Shown here in pieces: positions 46,294-55,133 of a stretch of 64,000 nt of DNA. The notes under the pieces are model-generated. The model made no database searches, was not told the origin of the DNA, and saw only the letters and a list, made by a program, of their open reading frames with translations. A program made the position numbers and the translations under genes. This DNA comes from JAGTVG01 sp942491935 (GTDB lineage: Bacteria > Bacteroidota > Bacteroidia > Cytophagales > Cyclobacteriaceae). Where the stretch lies: NCBI GenBank assembly GCA_942491935.1, contig CALOCZ010000025.1, positions 1 to 64,000 of the forward strand, written 5' to 3'. Every line of letters begins with the position of its first letter. Within the stretch, counting starts at the first letter, position 1.

Positions 46294-46547
46294 TTAAACA
46301 AAAGACGAACTAAACAGGCACAATATTGCTATTTGTTTAACTTTTTATAATTTTTATGTAAAATAATTAAACAATAAAAATTTTTTTCAAAAAATATAAA
46401 TCAAGTAAAATATTGAATATCAATTGATTAAACGAAAAATTAGCCAATCGCGGAATAATTGTCATATATTTTGTTTAATATTATTTTGTAATTAATAAAC
46501 AAAATGAGTTATATTTGTTTAAGTATTTAAAACGAATCATTAAACAA
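46294..46547. promoter_or_regulatory. Array of TTAAACAA/TTGTTTAA boxes, probable operator of the carotenoid operon
   Basis: Exact copies lie at 46294-46301, 46333-46340, 46367-46374, 46471-46478, 46515-46522 and 46540-46547, three in each orientation. Near copies lie at 46310-46317 (CTAAACAG), 46428-46435 (TTAAACGA) and 46495-46502 (ATAAACAA). By base composition I expect well under one exact copy in this stretch. The boxes surround and overlap the promoter at 46485-46517, a repressor arrangement. The most likely binder is the CarH-like regulator encoded just upstream. The rest of the 509-nt gap shows no RNA gene. Confidence 0.72.
46485..46517 (+). promoter_or_regulatory. Consensus promoter of the carotenoid operon
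   Basis: TTTG at 46485-46488, 21 bases, TATATTTG at 46510-46517: a full Bacteroidota -33/-7 match. One TTAAACAA-like box lies in the spacer and another overlaps the -7 element, so a bound regulator would block polymerase. The sigma-factor ATG is 38 nt downstream. Confidence 0.72.
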
Positions 46548-46554
46548 AACAAAT

Positions 46555-47064
46555 ATGACAGCTTTAGAATTTAGTTACAGCATCAGCAACCTGACCAAAT
46601 CATTGAAACCTGTTGCTTTCCGATTGACCAGGGACAATGAGGATGCAGAAGACCTCGTTCAGGAAACAGTTTTCAAAGCCTTCTCAAATCGGGAGAAATT
46701 TACAGAAGGTACAAACCTCAAAGCCTGGTTGTTTACTATCATGAAGAACACCTTCATTACCAATTATCAGAGGATGGTGAGAAGGAATACTTTCATCGAT
46801 ACGACAGATAACCTTCACTATATCAACAGTACTGATAATATTACTGAAAATCTTGCCTACTCAAGTTTTGCTATGAAGGACATAAAAAAAGCCATTGATA
46901 AACTTGATAATATTTACAGGCAACCCTTCATGATGCATTTCAGGGGATTCAAGTATTTTGAAATTGCTGAGAAATTGGATATTCCTATTGGAACTGTTAA
47001 AAATAGAATCCATATTGCAAGAAAAGAGCTTAAGAATCAACTTAAAAGCTACGGCAATAGATAA
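46555..47064 (+). CDS. ECF sigma factor of the carotenoid operon
   Basis: 169 residues. Region 2 is FRLTRDNEDAEDLVQETVFKAFSNREKF...LKAWLFTIMKNTFITNYQR and region 4 DKLDNIYRQPFMMHFRGFKYFEIAEKLDIPIGTVKNRIHIARKEL. It opens the crt operon and is followed 2 nt later by crtI. No anti-sigma gene is adjacent, so its activity may simply follow its transcription, making it an amplifier: light relieves repression and more sigma factor is made. Confidence 0.93.
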   Translation: MTALEFSYSISNLTKSLKPVAFRLTRDNEDAEDLVQETVFKAFSNREKFTEGTNLKAWLFTIMKNTFITNYQRMVRRNTFIDTTDNLHYINSTDNITENLAYSSFAMKDIKKAIDKLDNIYRQPFMMHFRGFKYFEIAEKLDIPIGTVKNRIHIARKELKNQLKSYGNR

Positions 47065-47066
47065 AA

Positions 47067-48533
47067 TTGAAAAGTGCCATTGTAATAGGATCCGGATTCG
47101 CTGGTTTATCAGCTGCCACACACCTCGCAGATCATAATTTTAAGGTTACTTTACTTGAAAAAAATGATAGCCTTGGGGGCAGAGCAAGAATTTTCAAGGA
47201 GAAAGGTTTTACATTTGATATGGGGCCAAGTTGGTACTGGATGCCAGATGTATTTGAAAGATACTTCAACAAATTCGGAAAATCTGCATCAGATTATTAT
47301 AAACTGATCAGATTGGATCCATCCTATAAAGTAATATTTGGCAAAGATGATGATCTGAATATTCCTGCTAATTATGAGATGTACAGGAATATGTTTGAAG
47401 CAATAGAGGCTGGAAGTTCTGAAAATCTGGATAAGTTCCTGAAACAAGCATCTTACAAATATGAACAGGGAATTAACAAACTGGTTCACAAACCAAGTCG
47501 TTCAATAACTGAATACATGAATCTAAAGCTGTTATTCGATGTTATTAGAATGGATATCTTCATGTCTTATGAACAGCATATCAAAAAGTTCTTCAGGCAT
47601 GAAAAAATCCTAAGACTGATGGAATTTCCTATTTTATTCCTTGGAGCTGTAGCGAAAAATACACCTGCCCTGTACTCCCTGATGAACTATGCTGATATTA
47701 AGCTTGGCACCTGGTATCCTATGGGTGGCATGAATAAGATCATCGAAGCAATGGTTCTATTGGCAGAAGACAAAGGTGTCGTCTTCAAAACCGGGCATGA
47801 AGTAATGAAACTTGAAGTTGACAATAATAAAATTGATTCTGTTGTCACCTCAGAAGGGACATTCAAAGCTGATGTAATCGTTGCTGGTGCAGATTATCAC
47901 CACGTAGATAGTGTATTAATTGATACGCAATATCAAAATTATAACGAAGATTACTGGTCAAAAAAAGTAATGGCACCCAGTGCTGTTATTTTCTATTTAG
48001 GGGTTAATAAAAAAGTAAAGAATCTCCTGCACCATAACTTATTCTTTGATGCAGATTTTAGTTCTCATGTGGAAGAGATCTATTCAAATCCAGGTTGGCC
48101 GGATGAACCACTATTTTATACCTGTGCACCGTCTGTAACAGATTCTACGGTTGCTCCTGAGGGAATGGAGAATTTGTTTATACTCATCCCTGTAGCTTCT
48201 GGTATTGAAGAATCTGATGAGATCATTGAGCGGTACTACCAGCAGGTAATGGACCGATTGGAAGCATATACAGGAGATAAAATCAAAGATCATATAATAT
48301 ATAAGCGTAGTTTTACTAGAAAGGATTTTATAACAAACTACCATTCCTTTAAGGGGAATGCTTATGGTTTAGCGAATACTTTATGGCAAACCGCAATCTT
48401 AAAACCATCCATTAAAAATAAAAAAGTAAAGAATCTATATTATACAGGCCAACTGACCGTCCCGGGACCTGGTGTTCCACCTTCCCTGATCTCCGGTGAA
48501 GTCGTTGCCAAAGAGGTAATAAAAGATATTTGA
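47067..48533 (+). CDS. crtI: Phytoene desaturase CrtI
   Basis: 488 residues from a TTG start 2 nt after the sigma stop. The FAD-binding GSGFAGLSAATHL follows immediately, so no earlier start is needed. MGPSWYWMPDVFERYF is the CrtI-family active-site loop and LYYTGQLTVPGPGVPPSLISGEV the conserved end. It removes hydrogens from colourless phytoene to give coloured lycopene. Confidence 0.95.
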   Translation: MKSAIVIGSGFAGLSAATHLADHNFKVTLLEKNDSLGGRARIFKEKGFTFDMGPSWYWMPDVFERYFNKFGKSASDYYKLIRLDPSYKVIFGKDDDLNIPANYEMYRNMFEAIEAGSSENLDKFLKQASYKYEQGINKLVHKPSRSITEYMNLKLLFDVIRMDIFMSYEQHIKKFFRHEKILRLMEFPILFLGAVAKNTPALYSLMNYADIKLGTWYPMGGMNKIIEAMVLLAEDKGVVFKTGHEVMKLEVDNNKIDSVVTSEGTFKADVIVAGADYHHVDSVLIDTQYQNYNEDYWSKKVMAPSAVIFYLGVNKKVKNLLHHNLFFDADFSSHVEEIYSNPGWPDEPLFYTCAPSVTDSTVAPEGMENLFILIPVASGIEESDEIIERYYQQVMDRLEAYTGDKIKDHIIYKRSFTRKDFITNYHSFKGNAYGLANTLWQTAILKPSIKNKKVKNLYYTGQLTVPGPGVPPSLISGEVVAKEVIKDI

Positions 48534-48540
48534 AATTAAT

Positions 48541-49392
48541 ATGTCAAAGGAATTATACGATATATCATCGCAATACTGTAGCAAGCTAATTACAAACCAG
48601 TACAGCACTTCCTTCTCGATGGGCATCCGAACCCTTCATAAAAGATACCGCATGCCAGTATATAGTATTTACGGTTTTGTCAGGCTCGCAGATGAGATTG
48701 TAGATACCTTTCATGATCACGATAAGGCAGCCCTTTTGAGATCATTCAGAAAGGACACGTACGAGGCGATTGATAAAAGGATCAGTTTAAATCCGGTATT
48801 AAATGCCTTTCAGCTGGTGGTTAATAAATATAATATTGATAGAGAATTGATAGATGCATTCTTGATCAGTATGGAAATGGATCTATCGGAAAATTCACAT
48901 GATGAGAAAACCTACAAAGAATATATCTATGGTTCAGCAGAAGTTGTAGGCTTGATGTGTCTAAAGGTCTTCGTGGATGGAAACGATATTCTATATAATG
49001 ATTTGAAAGAACCTGCAAAAAGCCTTGGCTCTGCTTTTCAGAAAGTCAACTTTTTAAGGGACATACAAAGTGACTATCATGAAAGGGGTCGGGTATATTT
49101 CCCAGGTGTTGACTTCGATCATTTTCAGAACAATGAAAAAGAAGCCATTGAACAAGATATTGAAGATGATTTTATAGCTGCATATAAAGGAATTATCCGG
49201 CTTCCAAAAGGATCACGGAAAGGTGTATACCTGGCATATGTTTATTATTTAAAGTTATTTTATAAGATCAAGAAATTGCCAGCATCAAAAATATTAAAAA
49301 GCCGGATACGGATACCGGATTTTGCCAAGTTTGCCTTATTAATTCCTGTACTAATCTCGAACAATTTATCATCTCCACAGTTCTCTAAATAA
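48541..49392 (+). CDS. crtB: Phytoene synthase CrtB
   Basis: 283 residues. The two Mg-diphosphate motifs are D51-EIV-D55 (ADEIVDTF) and D174-IQS-D178 (FLRDIQSDYHERGRVYFP). It joins two geranylgeranyl diphosphates head to head to phytoene, the first committed step. It starts 7 nt after crtI and ends 1 nt before ispH. Confidence 0.95.
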   Translation: MSKELYDISSQYCSKLITNQYSTSFSMGIRTLHKRYRMPVYSIYGFVRLADEIVDTFHDHDKAALLRSFRKDTYEAIDKRISLNPVLNAFQLVVNKYNIDRELIDAFLISMEMDLSENSHDEKTYKEYIYGSAEVVGLMCLKVFVDGNDILYNDLKEPAKSLGSAFQKVNFLRDIQSDYHERGRVYFPGVDFDHFQNNEKEAIEQDIEDDFIAAYKGIIRLPKGSRKGVYLAYVYYLKLFYKIKKLPASKILKSRIRIPDFAKFALLIPVLISNNLSSPQFSK

Positions 49393-49393
49393 T

Positions 49394-50257
49394 ATGAATA
49401 ATATTAAAGTCGATATAGATGTAAATTCTGGCTTCTGTTTCGGAGTTGTCTATGCCATAGATATGGCTGAGGAAATCCTGGAGGAGCACGATCATCTTTA
49501 TTGCCTTGGGGATATTGTCCATAACGATGCTGAAGTTCAACGTTTGGAGAAGAAAGGTCTGAAAATTATCGACCATGAATTTCTGAGGACACTAAAAAAT
49601 GAACGGGTATTGATCAGGGCCCATGGGGAGCCACCCGCAACCTATAAATTGGCTATTGAAAACAACCTTGAATTAATCGATGCTTCCTGCCCGGTAGTTC
49701 TCAAACTGCAGAACCGGATTAAAAAGGCACATGACCGTGATGAAAAAATTTATATCTATGGCAAACATGGACATGCCGAGGTTTTAGGTTTATTAGGGCA
49801 GACCAAAAACGAGGCCACCGTATTTATGGACTTAAATGAACTGGATATTTCTAAGATGCCTAAAGAAATATCACTCTACAGCCAGACTACGAAAAGTATG
49901 GATTCTTTCTATCAAATATCAAAAGAACTAAAGGAAGCTGGTCTTGAGGTTAATGAGAATGACACCATATGTCGCCAGGTATCGAACCGGGATAAAGAAT
50001 TGAGGGATTTTGCTGGCCGTTACAATAAGATCATTTTTGTCTCCGGAACGAAATCATCAAATGGCAAGGTATTATTTAAAGTTTGTAAAGACCGCAATCC
50101 AAATACCTATTTTATTTCTGATCCTAAGGAATTAGATTTGTCATGGTTTGAGTCGGATGATACGGTTGGCATATGCGGTGCAACTTCCACTCCAATGTGG
50201 CTTATGGAGGAAGTAAAAGTGAAGATTTTAAAAATGAACATTGATAATGTTGCTTAA
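49394..50257 (+). CDS. ispH: 4-hydroxy-3-methylbut-2-enyl diphosphate reductase IspH
   Basis: 287 residues. The three cluster cysteines are C15 (GFCFGV), C99 (ASCPVV) and C193 (ICRQVSNR); IVHN, HGEP and the QTTKSMD region complete the active site. IspH makes IPP and DMAPP, the last step of the MEP pathway. Its place inside the pigment operon suggests precursor supply is raised together with carotenoid synthesis. It overlaps crtZ by 17 nt. Confidence 0.95.
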   Translation: MNNIKVDIDVNSGFCFGVVYAIDMAEEILEEHDHLYCLGDIVHNDAEVQRLEKKGLKIIDHEFLRTLKNERVLIRAHGEPPATYKLAIENNLELIDASCPVVLKLQNRIKKAHDRDEKIYIYGKHGHAEVLGLLGQTKNEATVFMDLNELDISKMPKEISLYSQTTKSMDSFYQISKELKEAGLEVNENDTICRQVSNRDKELRDFAGRYNKIIFVSGTKSSNGKVLFKVCKDRNPNTYFISDPKELDLSWFESDDTVGICGATSTPMWLMEEVKVKILKMNIDNVA

Positions 50258-50690
50258 TATAACCTTATTAATTCTTACCTTTTTTTTCATGGAATTTGTG
50301 GCATGGTTCACACATAAATATATTATGCATGGTGTTTTGTGGTCATGGCATGCTTCTCATCATTCAATTCGTAAAGGTATATTTGAAAGGAATGACCTTT
50401 TTGCTATAGTGTTCAGCATTCCCGCCATAATTATGATTGTTCTGGGGAGTTATTATTCCATATCCGAAATTATGTTTATTGGTTTTGGTATAACTGCATA
50501 TGGAATTTTCTATTTAATTTTTCATGATATTATCGTTCATAGAAGAATAAATATAAGATTCAAAGCAAAATCAAAATACATGAAGCGTATCATGAATGCG
50601 CATTATATTCATCACGAAAAGCATACAAAATATGGCTGTGAAGCCTTTGGATTTTTATATGCACCCAAAAAGTATACAGCCAGAAAATAA
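50241..50690 (+). CDS. crtZ: Beta-carotene hydroxylase CrtZ (fatty-acid-hydroxylase superfamily)
   Basis: 149 residues, four membrane helices. The histidine clusters of the di-iron site are HKYIMH, HASHH, HDIIVH and HYIHHEKH. It adds 3-hydroxyl groups to beta-ionone rings, giving zeaxanthin-type pigments. No lycopene cyclase gene is in the window, so it must lie elsewhere in the genome. Last gene of the operon, overlapping ispH. Confidence 0.92.
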   Translation: MIMLLNITLLILTFFFMEFVAWFTHKYIMHGVLWSWHASHHSIRKGIFERNDLFAIVFSIPAIIMIVLGSYYSISEIMFIGFGITAYGIFYLIFHDIIVHRRINIRFKAKSKYMKRIMNAHYIHHEKHTKYGCEAFGFLYAPKKYTARK

Positions 50691-50746
50691 TTTTATAGGA
50701 AAGGATAAATTAACTATCTTTAAAGCTGTAAACTACTTTTAACATT

Positions 50747-51883
50747 ATGAAATTTAGAGTTTATATTCTGTTATTTGGCATAACAACCATATTTTTTCAA
50801 TGTACAATAAACAATAATAAATTGGAAAGAATTAAATCAGAACCCTTTGGAAAGGCACCCGATGGTACACCTGTTGAGTTGTTTACCCTAATAAATTTGA
50901 ATGGCGTTACGGCTCAGATAACTAATTATGGAGGAATAATCACCACGCTTAATGTTCCGGATAAAGATGGAAATTTTGATGATGTAGTACTTGGATTTTA
51001 TACCCTCGAGGAATATATCAAGAAGAGCCCTCATTTTGGATGTTTGGTGGGAAGATTTGGAAATAGGATTGCTGGAGGTAAATTCACTTTGGATGGAGTA
51101 GAATATCAAATGGCCATTAACAATGGCCCAAATCATCTTCACGGTGGTTTGGTAGGTTTTGATAAGAAGGTCTGGACACCTGAAATGATTACTGAGGAAA
51201 ATGGTTCAGCCCTTAAATTGACGTATCTAAGTCCTGATGGCGAAGAAAACTATCCAGGTAACCTGAATGTCGAAGCCGTGTACAGGCTGAATGATGACAA
51301 TGAACTCATCCTGACTTTCAGTGCAACGACAGATAAAAAAACGGTTTTGAATTTAACACACCATTCATATTTTAACCTCAAAGGGCATGGGAATGGGGAC
51401 ATCCTAGATCATGAAATTCAGTTTAATTCTACGGAATTTGTCGCTATTGACAGCACATCTATCCCACTTGGTCCTTTAATGAATGTTTCAAATACTCCTT
51501 TCAATTTTCTTCAGCCAAAATCCATAGGGCAGGATATTGAAGCTGATGACGAACAAATCAGAAACGGTGGAGGGTACGACCATTCATTTGTTGTTGATGG
51601 GTATAATGAAAAGCTGAAACTAGCCTGCACTGTTTGGGATCATACTTCAGGGAGAATGATGGAGGTATGGACTACAGAACCGGCCGTTCAATTTTATTCA
51701 GGAAATTTCCTTGATGGAAGTATTAAAGGGAAAGATGGCAAGGTGTATAAACAAAGGTATGGATTCTGTCTTGAGGCCCAGCATTATCCGGATTCTCCAA
51801 ACCATCCAGAATATCCGACAACTGTTCTGGGTCCCGGGGAGGTATATGATCAGACAACTATTTATAAATTTCTCGTAGAGTAA
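50747..51883 (+). CDS. Galactose mutarotase (aldose 1-epimerase), lipoprotein
   Basis: 378 residues. The leader ends in FFQC (Cys19), so it is lipid-anchored outside the cytoplasm. Catalytic-site blocks are NGPNHLHGG, LTHHSYFNLKGHG and the acid-bearing CLEAQHYPDSPNHPEYP near the end, as in GalM. It equilibrates alpha and beta anomers of galactose or glucose. TATCTTTA about 30 nt upstream is close to a -7 box. It follows the crt operon by 56 nt but probably has its own promoter. Confidence 0.92.
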   Translation: MKFRVYILLFGITTIFFQCTINNNKLERIKSEPFGKAPDGTPVELFTLINLNGVTAQITNYGGIITTLNVPDKDGNFDDVVLGFYTLEEYIKKSPHFGCLVGRFGNRIAGGKFTLDGVEYQMAINNGPNHLHGGLVGFDKKVWTPEMITEENGSALKLTYLSPDGEENYPGNLNVEAVYRLNDDNELILTFSATTDKKTVLNLTHHSYFNLKGHGNGDILDHEIQFNSTEFVAIDSTSIPLGPLMNVSNTPFNFLQPKSIGQDIEADDEQIRNGGGYDHSFVVDGYNEKLKLACTVWDHTSGRMMEVWTTEPAVQFYSGNFLDGSIKGKDGKVYKQRYGFCLEAQHYPDSPNHPEYPTTVLGPGEVYDQTTIYKFLVE

Positions 51884-52094
51884 TTGACTCAAATATTTCG
51901 TATTGCACTATGTCCAACCAGCTACCAGAGAAATTCAATTATATAATTATTTAAATACTTGAAGTCCTAATTATAAGATTTAAATAAACTGTATAACCTC
52001 AGTTTTGGAAATACATAGTGGCCGCCTTAATTTTATCAATCTCTCCATATACCCAACTAATTGAGTGCCTTCACAAAGGCTGAAATGTTTTTGG

Positions 52095-53489
52095 CTATTC
52101 TGTCGATTTATTAACTTCTAGTAGCAGGATCCCATCTTCCCACCCCTCAGGAGTCGAAAAAGTCTTTGTTTTGATATTCTTAAAATTCCCAATTTCGTGT
52201 TTTTTTCCTGTTTTCAGGTCAATCCATACTGCCATGAATGATCCAATACTATTAAATTTCGTAAAATCAATCGTAGCAGAAGTTGAATTTGAAAAATAAA
52301 CAATAAAAGTATCGCCACCGGAAGAACGCATGGCCGCATTAAGTGATTCCCCACTCCCAAGCCCTTCGATAATAATTGATTGATCCGGTATAAAGTTCCA
52401 CCATTCCAATGATTCAAGAAAGGCGCGGCCTACGCTAAGGTTTTTGGCACCCTCAGATTGCAAAGCTTTTTTCCAATCCTGTGAAACATAGTATGGATTG
52501 GTGCCAAAGTTCCAGATATTTGAATTCCCATACGTATGGAATCCTCCAGCGAAAATTGCCCAATACGCTTGTTTCCTGATAATATGGGGTGTAATTGGTT
52601 TGGTTGGATATTCCGGCCCATCTTCATAAGCACCTTCGCCATGAAGTATCGGTTTTACAGGTTCTAAATTATAATCTTTTGTAACAACATTATAAATTGA
52701 TGTAAATGATGCCCATGTCTGCAGCATGTGAAAATCCAACCATGGAGCATCAGGAAAATATTCAGAAGAAGAATGCCCCCCTCGAACATGGTAGGTCATA
52801 AGTGTTTTGGTATAATCTTCAATCCCTGATACACCTTCAGTTACTCCTTTAGCTAATAGGTTCCAGACTGATCTGCGAAGTTCATTGTCTGCAAGCACAT
52901 CCCCTCCCATGCACCAGATAATATTCTTTTTATCCTTGTATCGACTACCTATAAAACGACCGTATTCATAGGCATTTTCAGGAGCGATTAAATTATATCC
53001 TTCGCCCTCAGAAATCCCGAACACAGGTAATAAATTGATGTAAAGTCCATACTTGCTTGCTGTATTAATTACATATTCTACATGGTCCCAATAATCATAG
53101 GCAAGGGAATCATCAGGATTGTTTCCAGGCGTTACAATTGGTTTTAGAGGATCATTATTTATGAAAGGTAAATCTCCATAAACATTTGATATGGGAGGTA
53201 AAACAAAAGGATTAATGTTAAACACGGCTGCGTGAATAACAGAAAACCCCTGTTGGGCTCTTGACTCAAAATAAAACTCAACTTCCTCCCTATTAAGTTT
53301 TTGGAACAAAGCCCATCCCGTGTCACCAAGCCAGAAAAAAGGATTTCCATTAGCATCAACCAGATGTCTTCCATTTTCACTGACATTTAGCTGAGAATGA
53401 ACTGGATATGATAGGACCAATATCAATAGAGAGATACAAGCAAAATGCTTTATTATATTGGATATTTTAACATTGGGATCTTCTTTCAT
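52095..53489 (-). CDS. DUF4038 glycoside-hydrolase-like protein (exported)
   Basis: 464 residues. Signal peptide (cut near HSQL, residue 33), then a TIM-barrel DUF4038 domain: LVDANGNPFFWLGDTGWALFQKLNREEVEFYFESR and WCMGGDV, PILHGEGAYED, AYWAIFAGGFHTYGN, with Glu and Asp residues suited to acid/base catalysis. The C-terminal part (about 375-460, FIVYFSNSTSATIDF, WIDLKTGKKHEIG) is a collagen-binding-like domain usual in this family. Relatives include GH140 apiosidases of pectin degradation; activity here is not proven. Monocistronic, followed by no clear terminator. Confidence 0.85.
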   Translation of the reverse strand: MKEDPNVKISNIIKHFACISLLILVLSYPVHSQLNVSENGRHLVDANGNPFFWLGDTGWALFQKLNREEVEFYFESRAQQGFSVIHAAVFNINPFVLPPISNVYGDLPFINNDPLKPIVTPGNNPDDSLAYDYWDHVEYVINTASKYGLYINLLPVFGISEGEGYNLIAPENAYEYGRFIGSRYKDKKNIIWCMGGDVLADNELRRSVWNLLAKGVTEGVSGIEDYTKTLMTYHVRGGHSSSEYFPDAPWLDFHMLQTWASFTSIYNVVTKDYNLEPVKPILHGEGAYEDGPEYPTKPITPHIIRKQAYWAIFAGGFHTYGNSNIWNFGTNPYYVSQDWKKALQSEGAKNLSVGRAFLESLEWWNFIPDQSIIIEGLGSGESLNAAMRSSGGDTFIVYFSNSTSATIDFTKFNSIGSFMAVWIDLKTGKKHEIGNFKNIKTKTFSTPEGWEDGILLLEVNKSTE

Positions 53490-54164
53490 TGGTTTGGATA
53501 TAAATATTACCTTATCATAAAGGTATCATTTTTTATCAAGGGAAAAAGCCGATTTTTCGTTGATTACCAATGTGACATTTCTTATTATGATATTTTTAAT
53601 AAACACTGTAGATACCGATTTGCTTAATATGCCTATTGGGCTATCTGTCTATTTTTAGTTAATATATAACCAGTAGTCAGATATTAATTCTGATTTATCG
53701 CATAGTCCTGTCATTAATTATTTCGGTATGTCTAATAGCAAATGATTTAACCATAGATTCATTTATTTATCTAAATTTTCTCTTTACAATTTTAAAAACT
53801 GTTTACTATTCTGGCATATGTTTGGGGCTTTAGAATTTATATAAATTGGCAAAAGAGCAAAATTATAGTGTGCTATTTGAAAAATATGTATTTAATCTTG
53901 CTGAAAATAACACATTTATAAAACATGACAAATATCATATTTCGACATGATATTTGTTAAATTAATAATTGTCATATATACACTATCTTTATCTCGTTGT
54001 TTGGTTTAGTGGTTCATTGTCTTTAGCCTTTTAGGAATTAAAGATTTTTTGCTGAAGATAATTTGATAAATGATAATTGCCATTGAGGGTTGAAGAATGA
54101 GAAAGCGGTGGTTATCAATAGTTAGATTGGAAGCGTTTGGAGATAAGTCGTGGATTTTTTAGTA
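53490..54164. other. Gene-poor stretch of 675 nt
   Basis: No credible coding frame. It contains a perfect 11-bp inverted repeat (ACAAATATCAT at 53928-53938, ATGATATTTGT at 53947-53957, 8-nt loop), which could be an operator or a hairpin. The TTG and TATCTTTA that follow near 53970-53992 do not clearly form a promoter. I see no RNA gene or mobile element. Confidence 0.4.
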
Positions 54165-55133
54165 TTATAGGAACTTTTGGGATTTTTTAAACTTTTTACT
54201 TTGCCACGTATCTTTTTTTTCCATAACGCTTTCAATTTTTTTTTGAACCCATTCAGCCCTTTTATTACCCCAACCTGGATTAACCCTGTGTGAAGGGGGG
54301 GCTTCACTTACCAGTCGTTCTATTGCAATCCCAGGATTAAGCTTTTCCAGAAACTGAATTATGAAATCGATATATTCTTCTAAAGAAAATAATGAAAACT
54401 GCTCGGGGGAATCATGGTATAATTTGGCCAGTTTAGTATTCTTCATAATTTGCAGATGATGGAGCTTAAGCGCATTCAAACGTGATTCGGATAAAATTTC
54501 TGCTTGATCAAGCATCTGTTCTCGTGATTCTCCCGGCAATCCAAATAATATATGACCAGTTACATCAAGATCTCTTTCCGCTGTCATTTGAATGGCTTTT
54601 TTTGTGTCTTCAAAATTATGCCCTCTGTTCATCCACTCCAGGGTACTGTCATAACAGGATTCAATACCATACTCTATAGACACGTAATATTCCCTGGATA
54701 GCATGTTCAGATAGTCAAGAATATTCTCATCCACACAATCCGGACGGGTAGATACAACTATGCCAGTGATCCTTTCATGTTTTAGTGCACTAGCATAAAT
54801 TGATTTGAGTTCATCCAGCGGTTTATATGTATTGGAATATGACTGGAAATATGCCGCATAAAATTTAGGTTTTTTGTAACGTTTTTCCAGAAACTCAACA
54901 CCTTTATCAATCTGTCCTTTAATATCTTCTACATCAACACAATAGGATGGAGTAAAGCTTTGATTATTACAATAGATGCAACCGCCTTTTCCTTTTGAGC
55001 CATCACGATTAGGACAAGTGAATCCGGCATTGACAGAGACTTTCTGAATCCTGCCACCGTACTTTTCCTTGATTCGGTTAGAGTTGGCATTATACCTTCT
55101 TTGATCACCCCATGGATATCTGGATTCACTCAT
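54165..55133 (-). CDS. Radical SAM protein, TIGR01212 (YhcC) family
   Basis: 322 residues. The cluster motif is C40-x11-C52-x2-C55 (TCPNRDGSKGKGGCIYC), the unusual spacing of the TIGR01212 family. FQSYSNTYKPLDEL, STRPDCVDENIL and SVEYGIESCYDSTLEWMNRGH are typical. The substrate is unknown. Its start overlaps the stop of the large FAD/FeS oxidoreductase by 8 nt, so they are co-transcribed. Confidence 0.92.
   Translation of the reverse strand: MSESRYPWGDQRRYNANSNRIKEKYGGRIQKVSVNAGFTCPNRDGSKGKGGCIYCNNQSFTPSYCVDVEDIKGQIDKGVEFLEKRYKKPKFYAAYFQSYSNTYKPLDELKSIYASALKHERITGIVVSTRPDCVDENILDYLNMLSREYYVSIEYGIESCYDSTLEWMNRGHNFEDTKKAIQMTAERDLDVTGHILFGLPGESREQMLDQAEILSESRLNALKLHHLQIMKNTKLAKLYHDSPEQFSLFSLEEYIDFIIQFLEKLNPGIAIERLVSEAPPSHRVNPGWGNKRAEWVQKKIESVMEKKDTWQSKKFKKSQKFL

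Noticed and set aside
46454..46469. A 16-mer (AATAATTGTCATATAT) shared with 53964-53979
   Set aside because: For AT-rich DNA of this length about one such shared 16-mer is expected by chance, and the two sites share no wider context.
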